The notes beneath the pieces are model-generated. The model was given only the letters and a program-made list of their open reading frames with translations, was not told the origin of the DNA and did not search any database. Made by a program: the position numbers and the translations under genes. A stretch of DNA of 64,000 bases from Takakia lepidozioides (taxonomy: Eukaryota > Streptophyta > Takakiopsida > Takakiales > Takakiaceae). Position 1 is the first letter of the stretch; the number at the start of each line of letters is the position of its first letter. The stretch lies in NCBI GenBank assembly GCA_030704615.1, contig CM060733.1:32736001-32800000 (forward strand), read 5' to 3'. Shown in pieces: positions 25,328 to 36,229 of the stretch.

Positions 25328-26070
25328 TGATTTAAATCAGGCACCTCAACCATACCACAGCTTCTAAAGAGGATCAAGAGAGGGAGTCCATAATGCCTCT
25401 TCTTGCTCTAAGGGGCATGTGAAGATGCTTTGTGAGGCAAGCAGACTGAAAGAGGCTCTACAACCTTTAAACCAAGGAGCATTTCAGTCACATTATCCAA
25501 AGTGGATTCACACCAAGTGTTTTTCTCCTCAACCCCCTTGTGAACATGTATGTTAAGTGCAGGAGCATCATGAATGCACACCGAGTGTTCAACGGAACTT
25601 TGATCACGTTGAATATAATGTTGGCAGGATTTAACATAGGTGTGGTAGGAATGCTTGGAGACCTATGAGCAACTGCTGCGCGAAGGGGTGAAGCCCAACC
25701 ACATCACATTTGTTTGTAATGCATGTGCAAGCCTGGGAGCTCTGGAAAATGGCAAAGAGGTCCATGGTGACATCGTCAAATCTGGAATTGTACCCAATTG
25801 CATTCTGAACACTGCCCTGGTGGACTGCATGTATGCCAAATGTGGGTGCATCGAGGATGCAAATGAAGTGTTTGACAGTATGGCTGAACGAGATGTGGTG
25901 TCGTGGAGTGCAATGATTGCAGGATATGCACAACAAGGGCGTGGATGGAGGCTTTGGAGACCTATGAGCAATGATGCGGGAAGGGGTGATTCCCCGTGGA
26001 AAAATAGCTCCAAGAACCTGCATGGTAGATGGTCAACTGGAAGCCGCAGCAACAGCGGCACAATTGATAA
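25328..26070 (+). pseudogene. Decayed PPR gene remnant with canonical unit
   Basis: After a junction at ATTTAAATC the sequence shows older PPR code: MLCEASRLKEALQPLNQG, LVNMYVKCRSIMNAHRVF (several frames), then from 25655 a clean reading of 143 residues with ETYEQLLREGVKPNHITFVC, LGALENGKEVHGDIVKSGIV, DCMYAKCGCIEDANEVFDSM and ERDVVSWSAMIAGYAQQGRG. This unit lacks the internal duplication of the array monomers and keeps canonical PLS spacing apart from an inserted Cys codon, so it may resemble the ancestor of the array. Frame breaks make it non-functional. No transit peptide or C-terminal E/DYW domain is visible. Confidence 0.7.
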
Positions 26071-26589
26071 AATCAGGCAATGCTAATCAAGGCACCTTCT
26101 TCAACCCATTTCACTCTGTTTTCCCCTCTTATCAGAATCGCCCTAAATTTTCATGTTTGAAGAATTCTCTGCAAATTAGGTGGTTGAGTGAACCTTTGAT
26201 AGTTTGGAGTGACTTTGACATGATACTGCCAAAGTGACAATAGGAAAGTATCCAGAAACGTGTAACAGAGATGAGGAGAAGCTGTGGAATGAATGCTTTT
26301 CTGACCGCAGTCAAGGGTGGGACAACCGAGGGAAAAATATGAATGTCTATTAGATTACAGAGAGTAGGAGACGCAACTCAGCATAGACACTAAGGCAAAC
26401 TCTCCTACCCTGCAAAGGGTGTGTTTTGGTATCTGTGCGAATAAATATAATTTCTAAAAACATAATTTCAATATTTTATTATTTAATAATGTTCTCATCC
26501 AGGCCACTGTCCATATTTCCTATAATAATAATAATAATAATAATTAAATCCATTAATATTCAAACTTAATATTGGAAAGCAAATAATAA
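26071..26589. other. AT-rich spacer with motif copy and (AAT)n
   Basis: It holds a partial copy of the CCAGG(G)CCACTGTCC motif at 26499-26512, followed at once by (AAT)n at about 26521-26544. The remainder is AT-rich with no gene visible. Confidence 0.5.
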
Positions 26590-27019
26590 TTAATTAATGT
26601 GTACCACCATACAGGAACGAACACGTGTTGCATAGTGACTTGTCGAAGGTTTGAAATATGACACGTGTCGCATAGTGGCTTGTTCAAGGTGTGAAATCCG
26701 CCGTGAAACATGCCACACTGGCCTTTTTCACACTTTGCCATGTCAGCTATGACATCGGGCATGTCAGCGGCTATGACATCGGGCATGTCAACGGCCATGT
26801 CACCATGCACCCCGTGAAAAAAGCCCACCCATGAAAAAAGCCTCCCGTGGAAAAAGCCACCCGTGGACTTTTCCACAGGGCCACCCGAGAGCTAGGCCAT
26901 CCACGGGGTGTCCGAAAGCACTAGTCGTTCCTTACACCCACGGCAGGTGTGGACTGTGGCTGATTCCACAACAAAAAGTGTGGAAAAAGCCGTGGAAAAA
27001 GCCGGTTTATCTTCTAGTG
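26590..27019 (+). mobile_element. CACTA-type terminal region, family 1
   Basis: The block ends in CTTCTAGTG (27011-27019), the right end of a CACTA element (CACTAGAAG on the other strand). Inside it are dense short subterminal repeats: ACACGTGT.GCATAGTG twice, CTATGACATCGGGCATGTCA twice, and several CCGTGGAAAAAGCC-like units. Such subterminal repeats bind the CACTA DNA-binding protein. The same end family occurs at 35617-35790. The matching left end was not found. Confidence 0.65.
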
Positions 27020-27089
27020 ACCCCTACCGGTATGGATACGCCGTGTAGTCCAAGCCCATGTTTTTCTGAGCATAGTGTTGAGGATACAG

Positions 27090-27804
27090 ATGTAATTCAT
27101 TTGTCTACTCCCCCACTCATTGAGATCAGCTTCATTTCATGGCATGAAGGCATATGGAAATCATTATCGAGTGGATGACACAGAGAGTCGTCTTCTTATC
27201 TCTTTTGATTCTGGAGTTGCATCCGTCTTCCAGCAATAGATCGAGCAGAAATAGTGTGCGTGATAGAAATCCAGTCATGTCACCATTAGAGTACGTTGGG
27301 GTCATCAAAGAGATCTTCAAATTGGATTATGGACGAGTGCACCCCATTGTATTTCGTTGTGCTTGGGTGAGGGCCAACCTCGTTGGACAAAATGCTACAA
27401 TGAAGCGGGATTCGTATGGTTTTCTACTTGCAAATTTTGGGAGAATGTTACCCGCCAATGATCAACCGTTCATCTTTCCATCTCAAGTTGAACATGTGTT
27501 CTTTTTGGATGAGTCCCCAAGTTCGGAATGGAAGGTAGTCCTTCGGAAGGATCCAAGAGCAAAAAAGATTGTGGCGGACATAGATCAATGTGACATTGGA
27601 GAAAATGCAGATTTCGATGGCCTTCAGGCACCGTCCACCTTATCAGATCAGCCAATACTTAGGTCATTAGATGGTGCCATGGCTCTAAATAAAGAAGACC
27701 TGACTATGTTGGCTACCATTCAAGCGGCGTTTGTGCAACCAACCGCTATTCCAGTTGAGCAAAGTGATTCAGAGGGTGACGAATATGTTTCAGATTCAGA
27801 ATAA
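27090..27804 (+). pseudogene. CACTA transposase C-terminal (DUF4216) fragment
   Basis: From 27154 a 216-residue frame reads DRNPVMSPLEYVGVIKEIFKL, CAWVRANLVGQNATMKRD, YGFLLANFGRMLP, PFIFPSQVEHVFFLDE and WKVVLRKDPRAKK, the DUF4216 module found at the C-terminus of plant TNP2-type CACTA proteins. The preceding segment (about 27150-27232) is readable only in another frame (YRVDDTESRLLISFDSG), so a frameshift separates the two. It ends with an acidic, Ser-rich tail (SDSEGDEYVSDSE). The catalytic part is missing; with the terminus at 28458 it forms the right part of a truncated element. Confidence 0.8.
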
Positions 27805-27829
27805 AGTTTATTGTTGGAACCATTTGTTC

Positions 27830-28458
27830 AATAGCATCATGCCACAATGGTCTGGCCACTTGTCTTTTTTTCAAAGTTTGTTACAGCTGCACAAACCACT
27901 TAAATTTTTTCATGTATCACCCAAAAAGTGGTACCAATCACTTGTCTGTAGGCAACCACTCATGAGCAACCACTAGAATAGTGGTATCTTTCACCACCCA
28001 CTCTCCACCACTGTCAAAGTGGTACAAATCAATGAGGTGTCTTTAACCACTCAAGATCAACGTGCACTGTCCCCGTCCACGTGGAATATTATATTTACGA
28101 ATTAAAATATATTTCCAAATCATAAATCACAAATAAAATTTGAATTATTACACGTGGAGTAGCAAGTGGTTTCAACCACTTTCCGTCACTGAGGTGTCTA
28201 TAAACCACTCACAATGTACCACTGCACTCGTCCACGTGGAATATTATATTTTATAATTAAAATGTATTACCAAATAATAATAATAATTATTATTATTATT
28301 ACACATGGACTACTGAGTGGTTGAAACCACTTCCAACCATTGTCTGTGATGCCACCGTGACATTTCATTGGGATTAACCACTGGCAAGTGGTTTATAGAC
28401 TGGAAAAAGACAGTAGTGGTTAAAAGGCCAGTGGTTATTCCACATTTTTCTTCTAGTG
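27830..28458 (+). mobile_element. CACTA right terminal region, family 2
   Basis: It ends TTTTTCTTCTAGTG at 28458. More than a dozen ACCACT/AGTGGT units lie in both orientations, along with two copies of GTCCACGTGGAATATTATAT. These are typical CACTA subterminal repeats. The block directly follows the DUF4216 fragment, so the two belong together. Confidence 0.75.
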
Positions 28459-29050
28459 ATATCTAAGCTGTCCTTCTGCCAGGAGCACTTCTTTCAACAT
28501 ACTTTCATGATTCTGAAAATTCCCAAACGTCCGCCAACCTCCATGCAAGAAGAGTCCAAATCCATAATATGGCAGTTGGTGAGCAGTCTGTGGTGCAAAA
28601 AACATCATGATGTGACTGGGGCAGATGCCGTGCCTTAAATTGGCCAAAGGGTACAAGTGTGATACAGGGGGTCGAGGGTCTATGGTAGAAAAAACTTGGA
28701 GGGGAACAGGAAGGCAGTCGGGCTGGACATTGACGTTTCAGCCAGGAGACAATCAGATCCCTCGGCAGTTCTCAGGAGAGGCAGTTCTCAGGAGAGGGAA
28801 TTCAGGAAGCAGCCGTCGAACATCCTGCTCCTCCAGCAATAGTTCAACAATATCAAACTAGGGATCTAGAGATGAGGGGGGAGCAGAAGAGGAAGGAGCA
28901 GCAGAGGGGGGAGAAGACCTGAAAGAAGTCAGGGGACCAGAAGAGGGAGGAACAAACAAAGGGGGAAATGAGGTGGGGGAACCTGAGATGGGGGTAGACG
29001 ATGGAGGGGGAGCAGAGACAAGCATGATGGGGGGAACAACATTCACCGGA
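28459..29050. other. Spacer with no recognised gene
   Basis: The right half (28860-29050) is purine-rich on the + strand; on the - strand this gives Pro/Ser-rich open frames that are best explained by composition. It lies just beyond the LTR end at 29051, so it may be flank or internal DNA of the chromovirus on the - strand. No supported gene. Confidence 0.4.
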
Positions 29051-29229
29051 TGTCGCACACCTCACTTCGGTAAGCTCCCCTTCAAGTCATAGTTACTCGT
29101 TTGATGCGCGCGTCTAACTCCCAACCTGGCCGCCGGGCCAACTCGGAGCTTCGGCTGCTCACCGGGACATAACAATCCCCCTTTACTCTTCCAAAAGACT
29201 CTCCACCAATTTGGGCCTAGTGAAATTCC
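29051..29229 (-). mobile_element. LTR 3' segment of chromovirus family (L4)
   Basis: Read on the - strand it runs GGGAATTTCACTAGGCCC, a purine tract (AAAGGGGGAT), TGTCCCGGTGAGCAGCC and ends GTGTGCGACA. It matches the inverted segment at 62239-62425 through its whole length. The terminal GCGACA pairs with the TGTCGC start of L1-L3. On its inner side (29230) it joins PPR array 2 directly. Confidence 0.65.
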
Positions 29230-32200
29230 CACGACACCACATCTCGTTCAGCCATAGTGTTGAACACTCCCTTTGCATCCCTGATGTACCCACATTTTGC
29301 CTACATATCCACTAGGGTATTGTTCAAAATGACATTTGGTACAATTCCAGCTCTGAAGGTGTCACCATGGACCTCCTTCCCCTTTTCCAGAGCTGCCAGA
29401 GGCAGTACAATTCAGCTTTGATGATATCCCATGCACCTCTTTGCCCTTCTCCAGGGCTGCCAGGCCTGCAATGCATACAAACATGATGTGGCCGGGCTGG
29501 ACCCTTCCCCCATCATTTGCTCAGGTCTCCAAAGCCTCCATCCCACGTCCCTGCTGTGCATACCCTGCAAGCATCGCACTCCACGACACCACATCTCGTT
29601 CAGCCATAGTGTTGAAACTCCCTTTGCATCCCGATGCACCCACATTTTGCATACATGTCCACCAGGGTATTGTTCAAAATGACATTTGGTACAATTCCAG
29701 CTCTGAAGGTGTCACCATGGAACTCCAGGGCAGTGTTTTGAATGACATTAGGTACAATTCCAGCTTTGATGATATCCCCATGCACCTCTTTGCCCTTCTC
29801 CAGGGCTGCCAGGCCTGCAATGCATACAAACATAATGTGGCCGGGCTGGACCCCTTCCCCCATCATTTGCTCATAGGTCTCCAAAGCCTCCATCCCACGT
29901 CCCTGCTGTGCATACCCTGCAAGCATCGCACTCCACGACACCACATCTCGTTCAGCCATAGTGTTGAACACTCCCTTTGCATCCCCGATGCACCCACATT
30001 TTGCCTACATGTCCACTAGGGTATTGTTCAAAATGACATTTGGTACAATTCCAGCTCTGAAGTGTCACCATGGACCTCCTTCCCCTTTTCCAGAGCTGCA
30101 GGGTGTTTCGAATGACATTAGGTACAATTCCAGCTTTGATGATATCCCCATGCACCTCTTTGCCCTTCTCCAGGGTGCCAGGCTGCAATGCATACAAACA
30201 TGATGTGGCCGGGCTGGACCCCTTCCCCCATCATTTGCTCATAGGTCTCCAAAGCCTCCATCCCACGTCCTGCTGTGCATACCCTGCAAGCATCGCACTC
30301 CACGACACCACATCTCGTTTAGCCATAGTGTTGAACACTCCCTTTGCATCCCCGATGCACCCACATTTTGCATACATGTCCACTAGGGTATTGTTCAAAA
30401 TGACATTTGGTACAATTCCAGCTCTGAAGATGTCACCACGGACCTCCTTCCCTTTTCCAGAGCTGCCAGGGCAGTGTTGGAATGACATTAGGTACAATTC
30501 CAGCTTTGATGATATCCCCATGCACCTCTTTGCCCTTCTCCAGGGCTGCCAGGCCTGCAATGCATACAAACATGATGTGGCGGGCTGGACCCTTCCCCCA
30601 TCATTTGCTCATAGGTCTCCAAAGCCTCCATCCCACGTCCCTGCTGTGCATACCCTGCAAGCATCGCACTCCACGACACCACATCTCGTTCAGCCATAGT
30701 GTTGAACACTCCCTTTGCATCCCCCGATGCACCCACATTTTGCCTACATATCCACTAGGGTATTGTTCAAAATGACATTTGGTACAATTCCAGCTCTGAA
30801 GGTGTCACCATGGACCTCCTTCCCCTTTTCAGAGCTGCCAGGGCAGTACAATTCCAGCTTTGATGATATCCATGCACCTCTTTGCCCTTCTCCAGGGCTG
30901 CCAGGCCTACAATGCATACAAACATGATGTGGCCGGGCTGGACCCCTTCCCCATCATTTGCTCATAGGTCTCCAAAGCCTCCATCCCACGTCCCTGCTGT
31001 GCATACCCTGCAAGCATCGCACTCCACGACACCACATCTCGTTCAGCCATAGTGTTGAACATCCCTTTGCATCCCGATGCACCCACATTTTGCATACATG
31101 TCCACCAGGGTATTGTTCAAAATGACATTTGGTACAATTCCAGCTCTGAAGGTGTCACCATGGAACTGCCAGGGCAGTGTTTTGAATGACATTAGGTACA
31201 ATTCCAGCTTTGATGATATCCCCATGCACCTCTTTGCCCTTCTCCAGGGCTGCCAGGCCTGCAATGCATACAAACATAATGTGGCCGGGCTGGACCCCTT
31301 CCCCATCATTTGCTCATAGGTCTCCAAAGCCTCCATCCCACGTCCCTGCTGTGCATACCCTGCAAGCATCGCACTCCACGACACCACATCTCGTTCAGCC
31401 ATAGTGTTGAACACTCCCTTTGCATCCCCGATGCACCCACATTTTGCCTACATATCCACTAGGGTATTGTTCAAAATGACATTTGGTACAATTCCAGCTC
31501 TGAAGGTGTCACCATGGACCTCCTTCCCCTTTTCCAGAGCTGCCAGGGTAGTGTTTCGAATGACATTAGGTACAATTCCAGCTTTGATGATATCCCCATG
31601 CACCTCTTTGCCCTTCTCCAGGGCTGCCAGGCTGCAATGCATACAAACATGATGTGGCCGGGCTGGACCCCTTCCCCCATCATTTGCTCATAGGTCTCCA
31701 AAGCCTCCATCCCACGTCCTGCTGTGCATACCCTGCAAGCATCGCACTCCACGACACCACATCTCGTTCAGCCATAGTGTTGAACACTCCCTTTGCATCC
31801 CCGATGCACCACATTTTGCATACATGTCCACTAGGGTATTGTTCAAAATGACATTTGGTACAATTCCAGCTCTGAAGATGTCACCACGGACCTCCTTTCC
31901 CTTTTCCAAAGCTGCCAGGGCAGTGTATGGAATGACATTAGGTACAATTCCAGCTTTGATGATATCCCCATGCACCTCTTTACCCTTCTCCAGGGCTGCC
32001 AGGCCTACAATGCATACAAACATGATGTGGCTGGGCTGGACCCTTCCCCCATCATTTGCTCATAGGTCTCCAAAGCCTCCATCCCACGTCCCTGCTGTGC
32101 ATACCCTGCAAGCATCGCACTCCACGACACCACATCTCGTTCAGCCATAGTGTTGAACACTCCCTTTGCATCCCCGATGCACCCACATTTTGCCTACATA

Positions 32201-34558
32201 TCCACTAGGGTATTGTTCAAAATGACATTTGGTACAATTCCAGCTCTGAAGGTGTCACCATGGACCTCCTTCCCCTTTTCCAGAGCTGCCAGGGCAGTAC
32301 AATTCCAGCTTTGATGATATCCCCATGCACCTCTTTGCCCTTCTCCAGGGCTGCCAGGCCTGCAATGCATACAAACATGATGTGGCCGGGCTGGACCCCT
32401 TCCCCCATCAGTTGCTCATAGGTCTCCAAAGCCTCCATCCCACGTCCCTGTTGTGCATACCCTGCAAGCATCGCACTCCACGACACCACATCTCGTTCAG
32501 CCATAGTGTTGAACATCCTTTGCATCCCGATGCACCCACATTTTGCATACATGTCCACCAGGGTATTGTTCAAAATGACATTTGGTACAATTCCAGCTCT
32601 GAAGTGTCACCAGAACTGCCAGGGCAGTGTTTTGAATGACATTAGGTACAATTCCAGCTTTGATGATATCCCCATGCACCTCTTTGCCCTTCTCCAGGGC
32701 TGCCAGGCCTGCAATGCATACAAACATAATGGCCGGGCTGGACCCCCCCCATCATTTGCTCATAGGTCTCCAAAGCCTCCATCCCACGTCCCTGCTGTGC
32801 ATACCCTGCAAGCATCGCACTCCACGACACCACATCTCGTTCAGCCATAGTGTTGAACACTCCCTTTGCATCCCCGATGCACCCACATTTTGCCTACATA
32901 TCCACTAGGGTATTGTTCAAAATGACATTTGGTACAATTCCAGCTCTGAAGGTGTCACCATGGACCTCCTTCCCCTTTTCCAGAGCTGCAGGGTAGTGTT
33001 TCGAATGACATTAGGTACAATTCCAGCTTTGATGATATCCCATGCACCTCTTTGCCCTTCTCCAGGGGCTGCCAGGCTTGCAATGCATACAAACATGATG
33101 TGGCCGGGCTGGACCCCTTCCCCATCAGTTGCTCATAGGTCTCCAAAGCCTCCATCCCACGTCCTGCTGTGCATACCCTGCAAGCATCGCACTCCACGAC
33201 ACCACATCTCGTTTAGCCATAGTGTTGAACACTCCCTTTGCATCCCGATGCACCCACATTTTGCATACATGTCCACTAGGGTATTGTTCAAAATGACATT
33301 TGGTACAATTCCAGCTCTGAAGATGTCACCACGGACCTCCTTTCCCTTTTCCAAAGCTGCCAGGGCAGTGTATGGAATGACATTAGGTACAATTCCAGCT
33401 TTGATGATATCCCCATGCACCTCTTTACCCTTCTCCAGGGCTGCCAGGCCTACAATGCATACAAACATGATGTGGCTGGGCTGGACCCTTCCCCCATCAT
33501 TTGCTCATAGGTCTCCAAAGCCTCCATCCCACGTCCCTGCTGTGCATACCCTGCAAGCATCGCACTCCACGACACCACATCTCGTTCAGCCATAGTGTTG
33601 AACACTCCCTTTGCATCCCGATGCACCCACATTTTGCCTACATATCCACTAGGGTATTGTTCAAAATGACATTTGGTACAATTCCAGCTCTGAAGGTGTC
33701 ACCATGGACCTCCTTCCCCTTTTCCAGAGCTGCCAGGGCAGTACAATTCCAGCTTTGATGATATCCCATGCACCTCTTTGCCCTTCTCCAGGGCTGCCAG
33801 GCCTACAATGCATACAAACATGATGTGGCCGGGCTGGACCCCTTCCCCCATCAGTTGCTCATAGGTCTCCAAAGCCTCCATCCCATGTCCCTGTGTGCAT
33901 ACCCTGCAAGCATCGCACTCCACGACACCACATTTTGTTCAGCCATAGTGTTGAACACTCCCTTTGCATCCTCGATGCACCCACATTTTGCATACATGTC
34001 CACCAGGGTATTGTTCAAAATGACATTTGGTACAATTCCAGCTCTGAAGGTGTCACCATGGAACTGCCAGGGCAGTGTTTTGAATGACATTAGGTACAAT
34101 TCCAGCTTTGATGATATCCCCATGCACCTCTTTGCCCTTCTCCAGGGCTGCCAGGCCTGCAATGCATACAAACATAATGTGGCCGGGCTGGACCCCTTCC
34201 CCCATCATTTGCTCATAGGTCTCCAAAGCCTCCATCCCACGTCCCTGCTGTGCATACCCTGCAAGCATCGCACTCCACGACACCACATCTCGTTCAGCCA
34301 TAGTGTTGAACACTCCCTTTGCATCCCCGATGCACCCACATTTTGCATACATGTCCACTAGGGTATTGTTCAAATGACATTTGGTACAATTCAGCTCTGA
34401 AGATGTCACCACGGACCTCCTTCCCCTTTTCCAGAGCTGCCAGGGCAGTGTTTAGAATGACATTAGGTACAATTCCAGCTTTGATGATATCCCCATGCAC
34501 CTCTTTGCCCTTCTCAAGGGTTGCCAGGCTTGCACAAGCATTGCAATGCACACAAACA
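29230..34558 (-). repeat. PPR-derived tandem array 2 with higher-order structure (15 units)
   Basis: Fifteen anchors (CACATTTTGC on +) lie at 29291, 29641, 29995, 30362, 30734, 31084, 31438, 31810, 32184, 32537, 32884, 33255, 33628, 33982 and 34337. Spacings run 350, 354, 367, 372, then 350, 354, 372, 374, then 353, 347, 371, 373, then 354, 355. The four-step pattern is a higher-order repeat of about 1.45 kb. Two monomer types carry fixed deletions of 19 bp and about 20 bp, and another has the variant TGTATGGAATGAC. These deletions shift the frame, so the array is not maintained as one protein. Orientation is opposite to array 1; the arrays converge. Confidence 0.88.
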
Positions 34559-35616
34559 TGATGTGAGAGGGCAAAACAGGTTGAAATAGGTCAAAGAAGA
34601 AGATGCCCTCACCACATTGTCCTTGAGGTTGTGTCATGACTTGACCGACCATCAACCCAAAAGGACCTCTTGTGTGCTGCTTGTGTCTGTAGTCAGGTAA
34701 TGTCGGATTGGTCTGTGAGATCGAACCACCACGGTGTAGCTGAGTAGGCAGAGATTGAAACACGGCCTGCTATGACCAAGCTAACTCTCCCAAGAACGGC
34801 AAGCTCGCAAGAATGTTGCGAGCTTCTCCTCGTCTCATCTCTCCTCCTCTCCTCCTTCCTGCATCATTTGCTCAACGCCTCCATCCCACGCCCCTGCATA
34901 TCCTGCGATCATCGCGTTCCATCCCTCGGCTACATGGTGTGGCACAGGGAACCAAAAAAAAAGGCCAAGTCCCAGCCCTCCTCTGTGTTCACGATTACCC
35001 TAGTGGGCAACCTTATTAGCAACTTTTTGACTTTCACTTTGATTCATTCTAGGTCAGAGGCTAAAGTCCTGCTACCAGACTTGTCTAGAAAACCAAAACA
35101 CCACGTAGACAAACATTTGATAATGGTAATAAAATATATTACCATTGGGCTGGTTTGAACACTTGTTAGTAAATTTAGGTTAGGATTTTTTCGAAATATT
35201 CTGGTTTTTTCTTTGATGTGTGAGATGACAAAGTCCAAGCATGTCACATAAACAAGGAGTTCAACGTAATGATGCAAGTGATTTGTGGCAAAAAGTGTAA
35301 ATCATGCCTATGCCTATTTGTCCTAGTTGTGTCATAGGTTGCAACGGAACGGGGCCGCCTTTGAATGCGATCCCCATGCTCATTTCACCAAGGGCATTAT
35401 AGACTTCATAATGTAGAGATTGAAAATGGGGTGTATTCTTCACTTACTAGTACCATCGTGCAGATTTCTAAACATGAACATGAAGTTCATAATCATTTTT
35501 CAAGGGCATCATTCTCAAACTCCCCATACACCACAATCAGTGGAAATAATTGTATGTTCCCATTTCACACAGGTGTGTAACATGCCATGTAAACTAAGCC
35601 AACCTCTGCCACGCTC
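34559..35616. other. Spacer with a small PPR fragment
   Basis: At about 34850-34940 the - strand reads AEGWNAMIAGYAGAWDGGVEQ, a decayed PPR piece more diverged than the arrays. A Pol III A-box-like string (TAGCTGAGTAGG) lies near 34737. The rest, 34950-35616, has only short frames and shows no gene. Confidence 0.4.
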
Positions 35617-35790
35617 ATGGCTGTTTTCACACCGTTCTTGCCTGGGTGTGGACCACATGTGAGACACCCCACAGTTAGGGCATATTTAGACCCACACCTT
35701 GGCTCAGTGTACAGACCCGTGATAAAAGCCGTGGAATGTGCCAGGTGTGAGATGGCAGAGCCGTGGAAAAAGCCGATTTCTCTTCTAGTG
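35617..35790 (+). mobile_element. CACTA-type terminal region, family 1 (second copy)
   Basis: It ends TCTCTTCTAGTG at 35790 and carries AGCCGTGGAA and GAGCCGTGGAAAAAGCCGAT, the same subterminal units as the end at 27019. No matching left end is visible, so this is either a truncated element or a short derivative. Confidence 0.55.
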
Positions 35791-36229
35791 GGTGGAAACT
35801 CCAACAAATGGGGAGGGTATGGCACCGAAAGGCGGCGGTGACGTCGACGATTGGCATGCCACTCACGAGCACATACCTCTCTGTCTGCAGTGAACTGTGT
35901 CTTCTCTGTTGCATACTTTCTGTCACAAAATGGCAACAAGAATGACACATGTTAGCAATGAAGTGTTGCATTACTTTGCAAAAAATACCTAGCATGAATG
36001 ATACTTTGAAAACCACTGGATGAGTGAGCAGAATAACTTGTAAATGAACATGCTCTTCCAAAAAGTCACTCACTTAGACATTCAGTTACTACAGAAGTGG
36101 TTATCATCACGATGAACCACTGACATTTGTGACTTTGTGGGTGGTTCTATTACACTGGTGGTAGTCACAATTGCATATGAACTTTATATGAATAACGTGC
36201 AATGAAAAGAAGAACTCACTGCACCCAAG

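Noticed and set aside
22840-25377. Open frames on the - strand opposite PPR array 1
   Set aside because: They are antisense shadows of the PPR repeats and recur with the same period. The + frames opposite array 2 are rejected for the same reason.
28858-29058. Pro/Ser-rich - strand frame (MRHPVNVVPPIMLV) as a gag start
   Set aside because: It lies next to an LTR end, but the rest is low-complexity from a purine tract and shows no capsid motif.
22638-34558. Set of functional PPR genes
   Set aside because: No unit chain has a start, transit peptide and uninterrupted frame; frame-shifting deletions recur in the arrays.
22638-34558. CRISPR-like array
   Set aside because: Repeats are about 355-375 bp, contiguous and protein-derived, with no spacers; the genome is eukaryotic.
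34700-34760. tRNA or SINE promoter (A-box-like TAGCTGAGTAGG; GGTTCGATCTC on the other strand)
   Set aside because: The A and B boxes are on opposite strands and no cloverleaf can be drawn.
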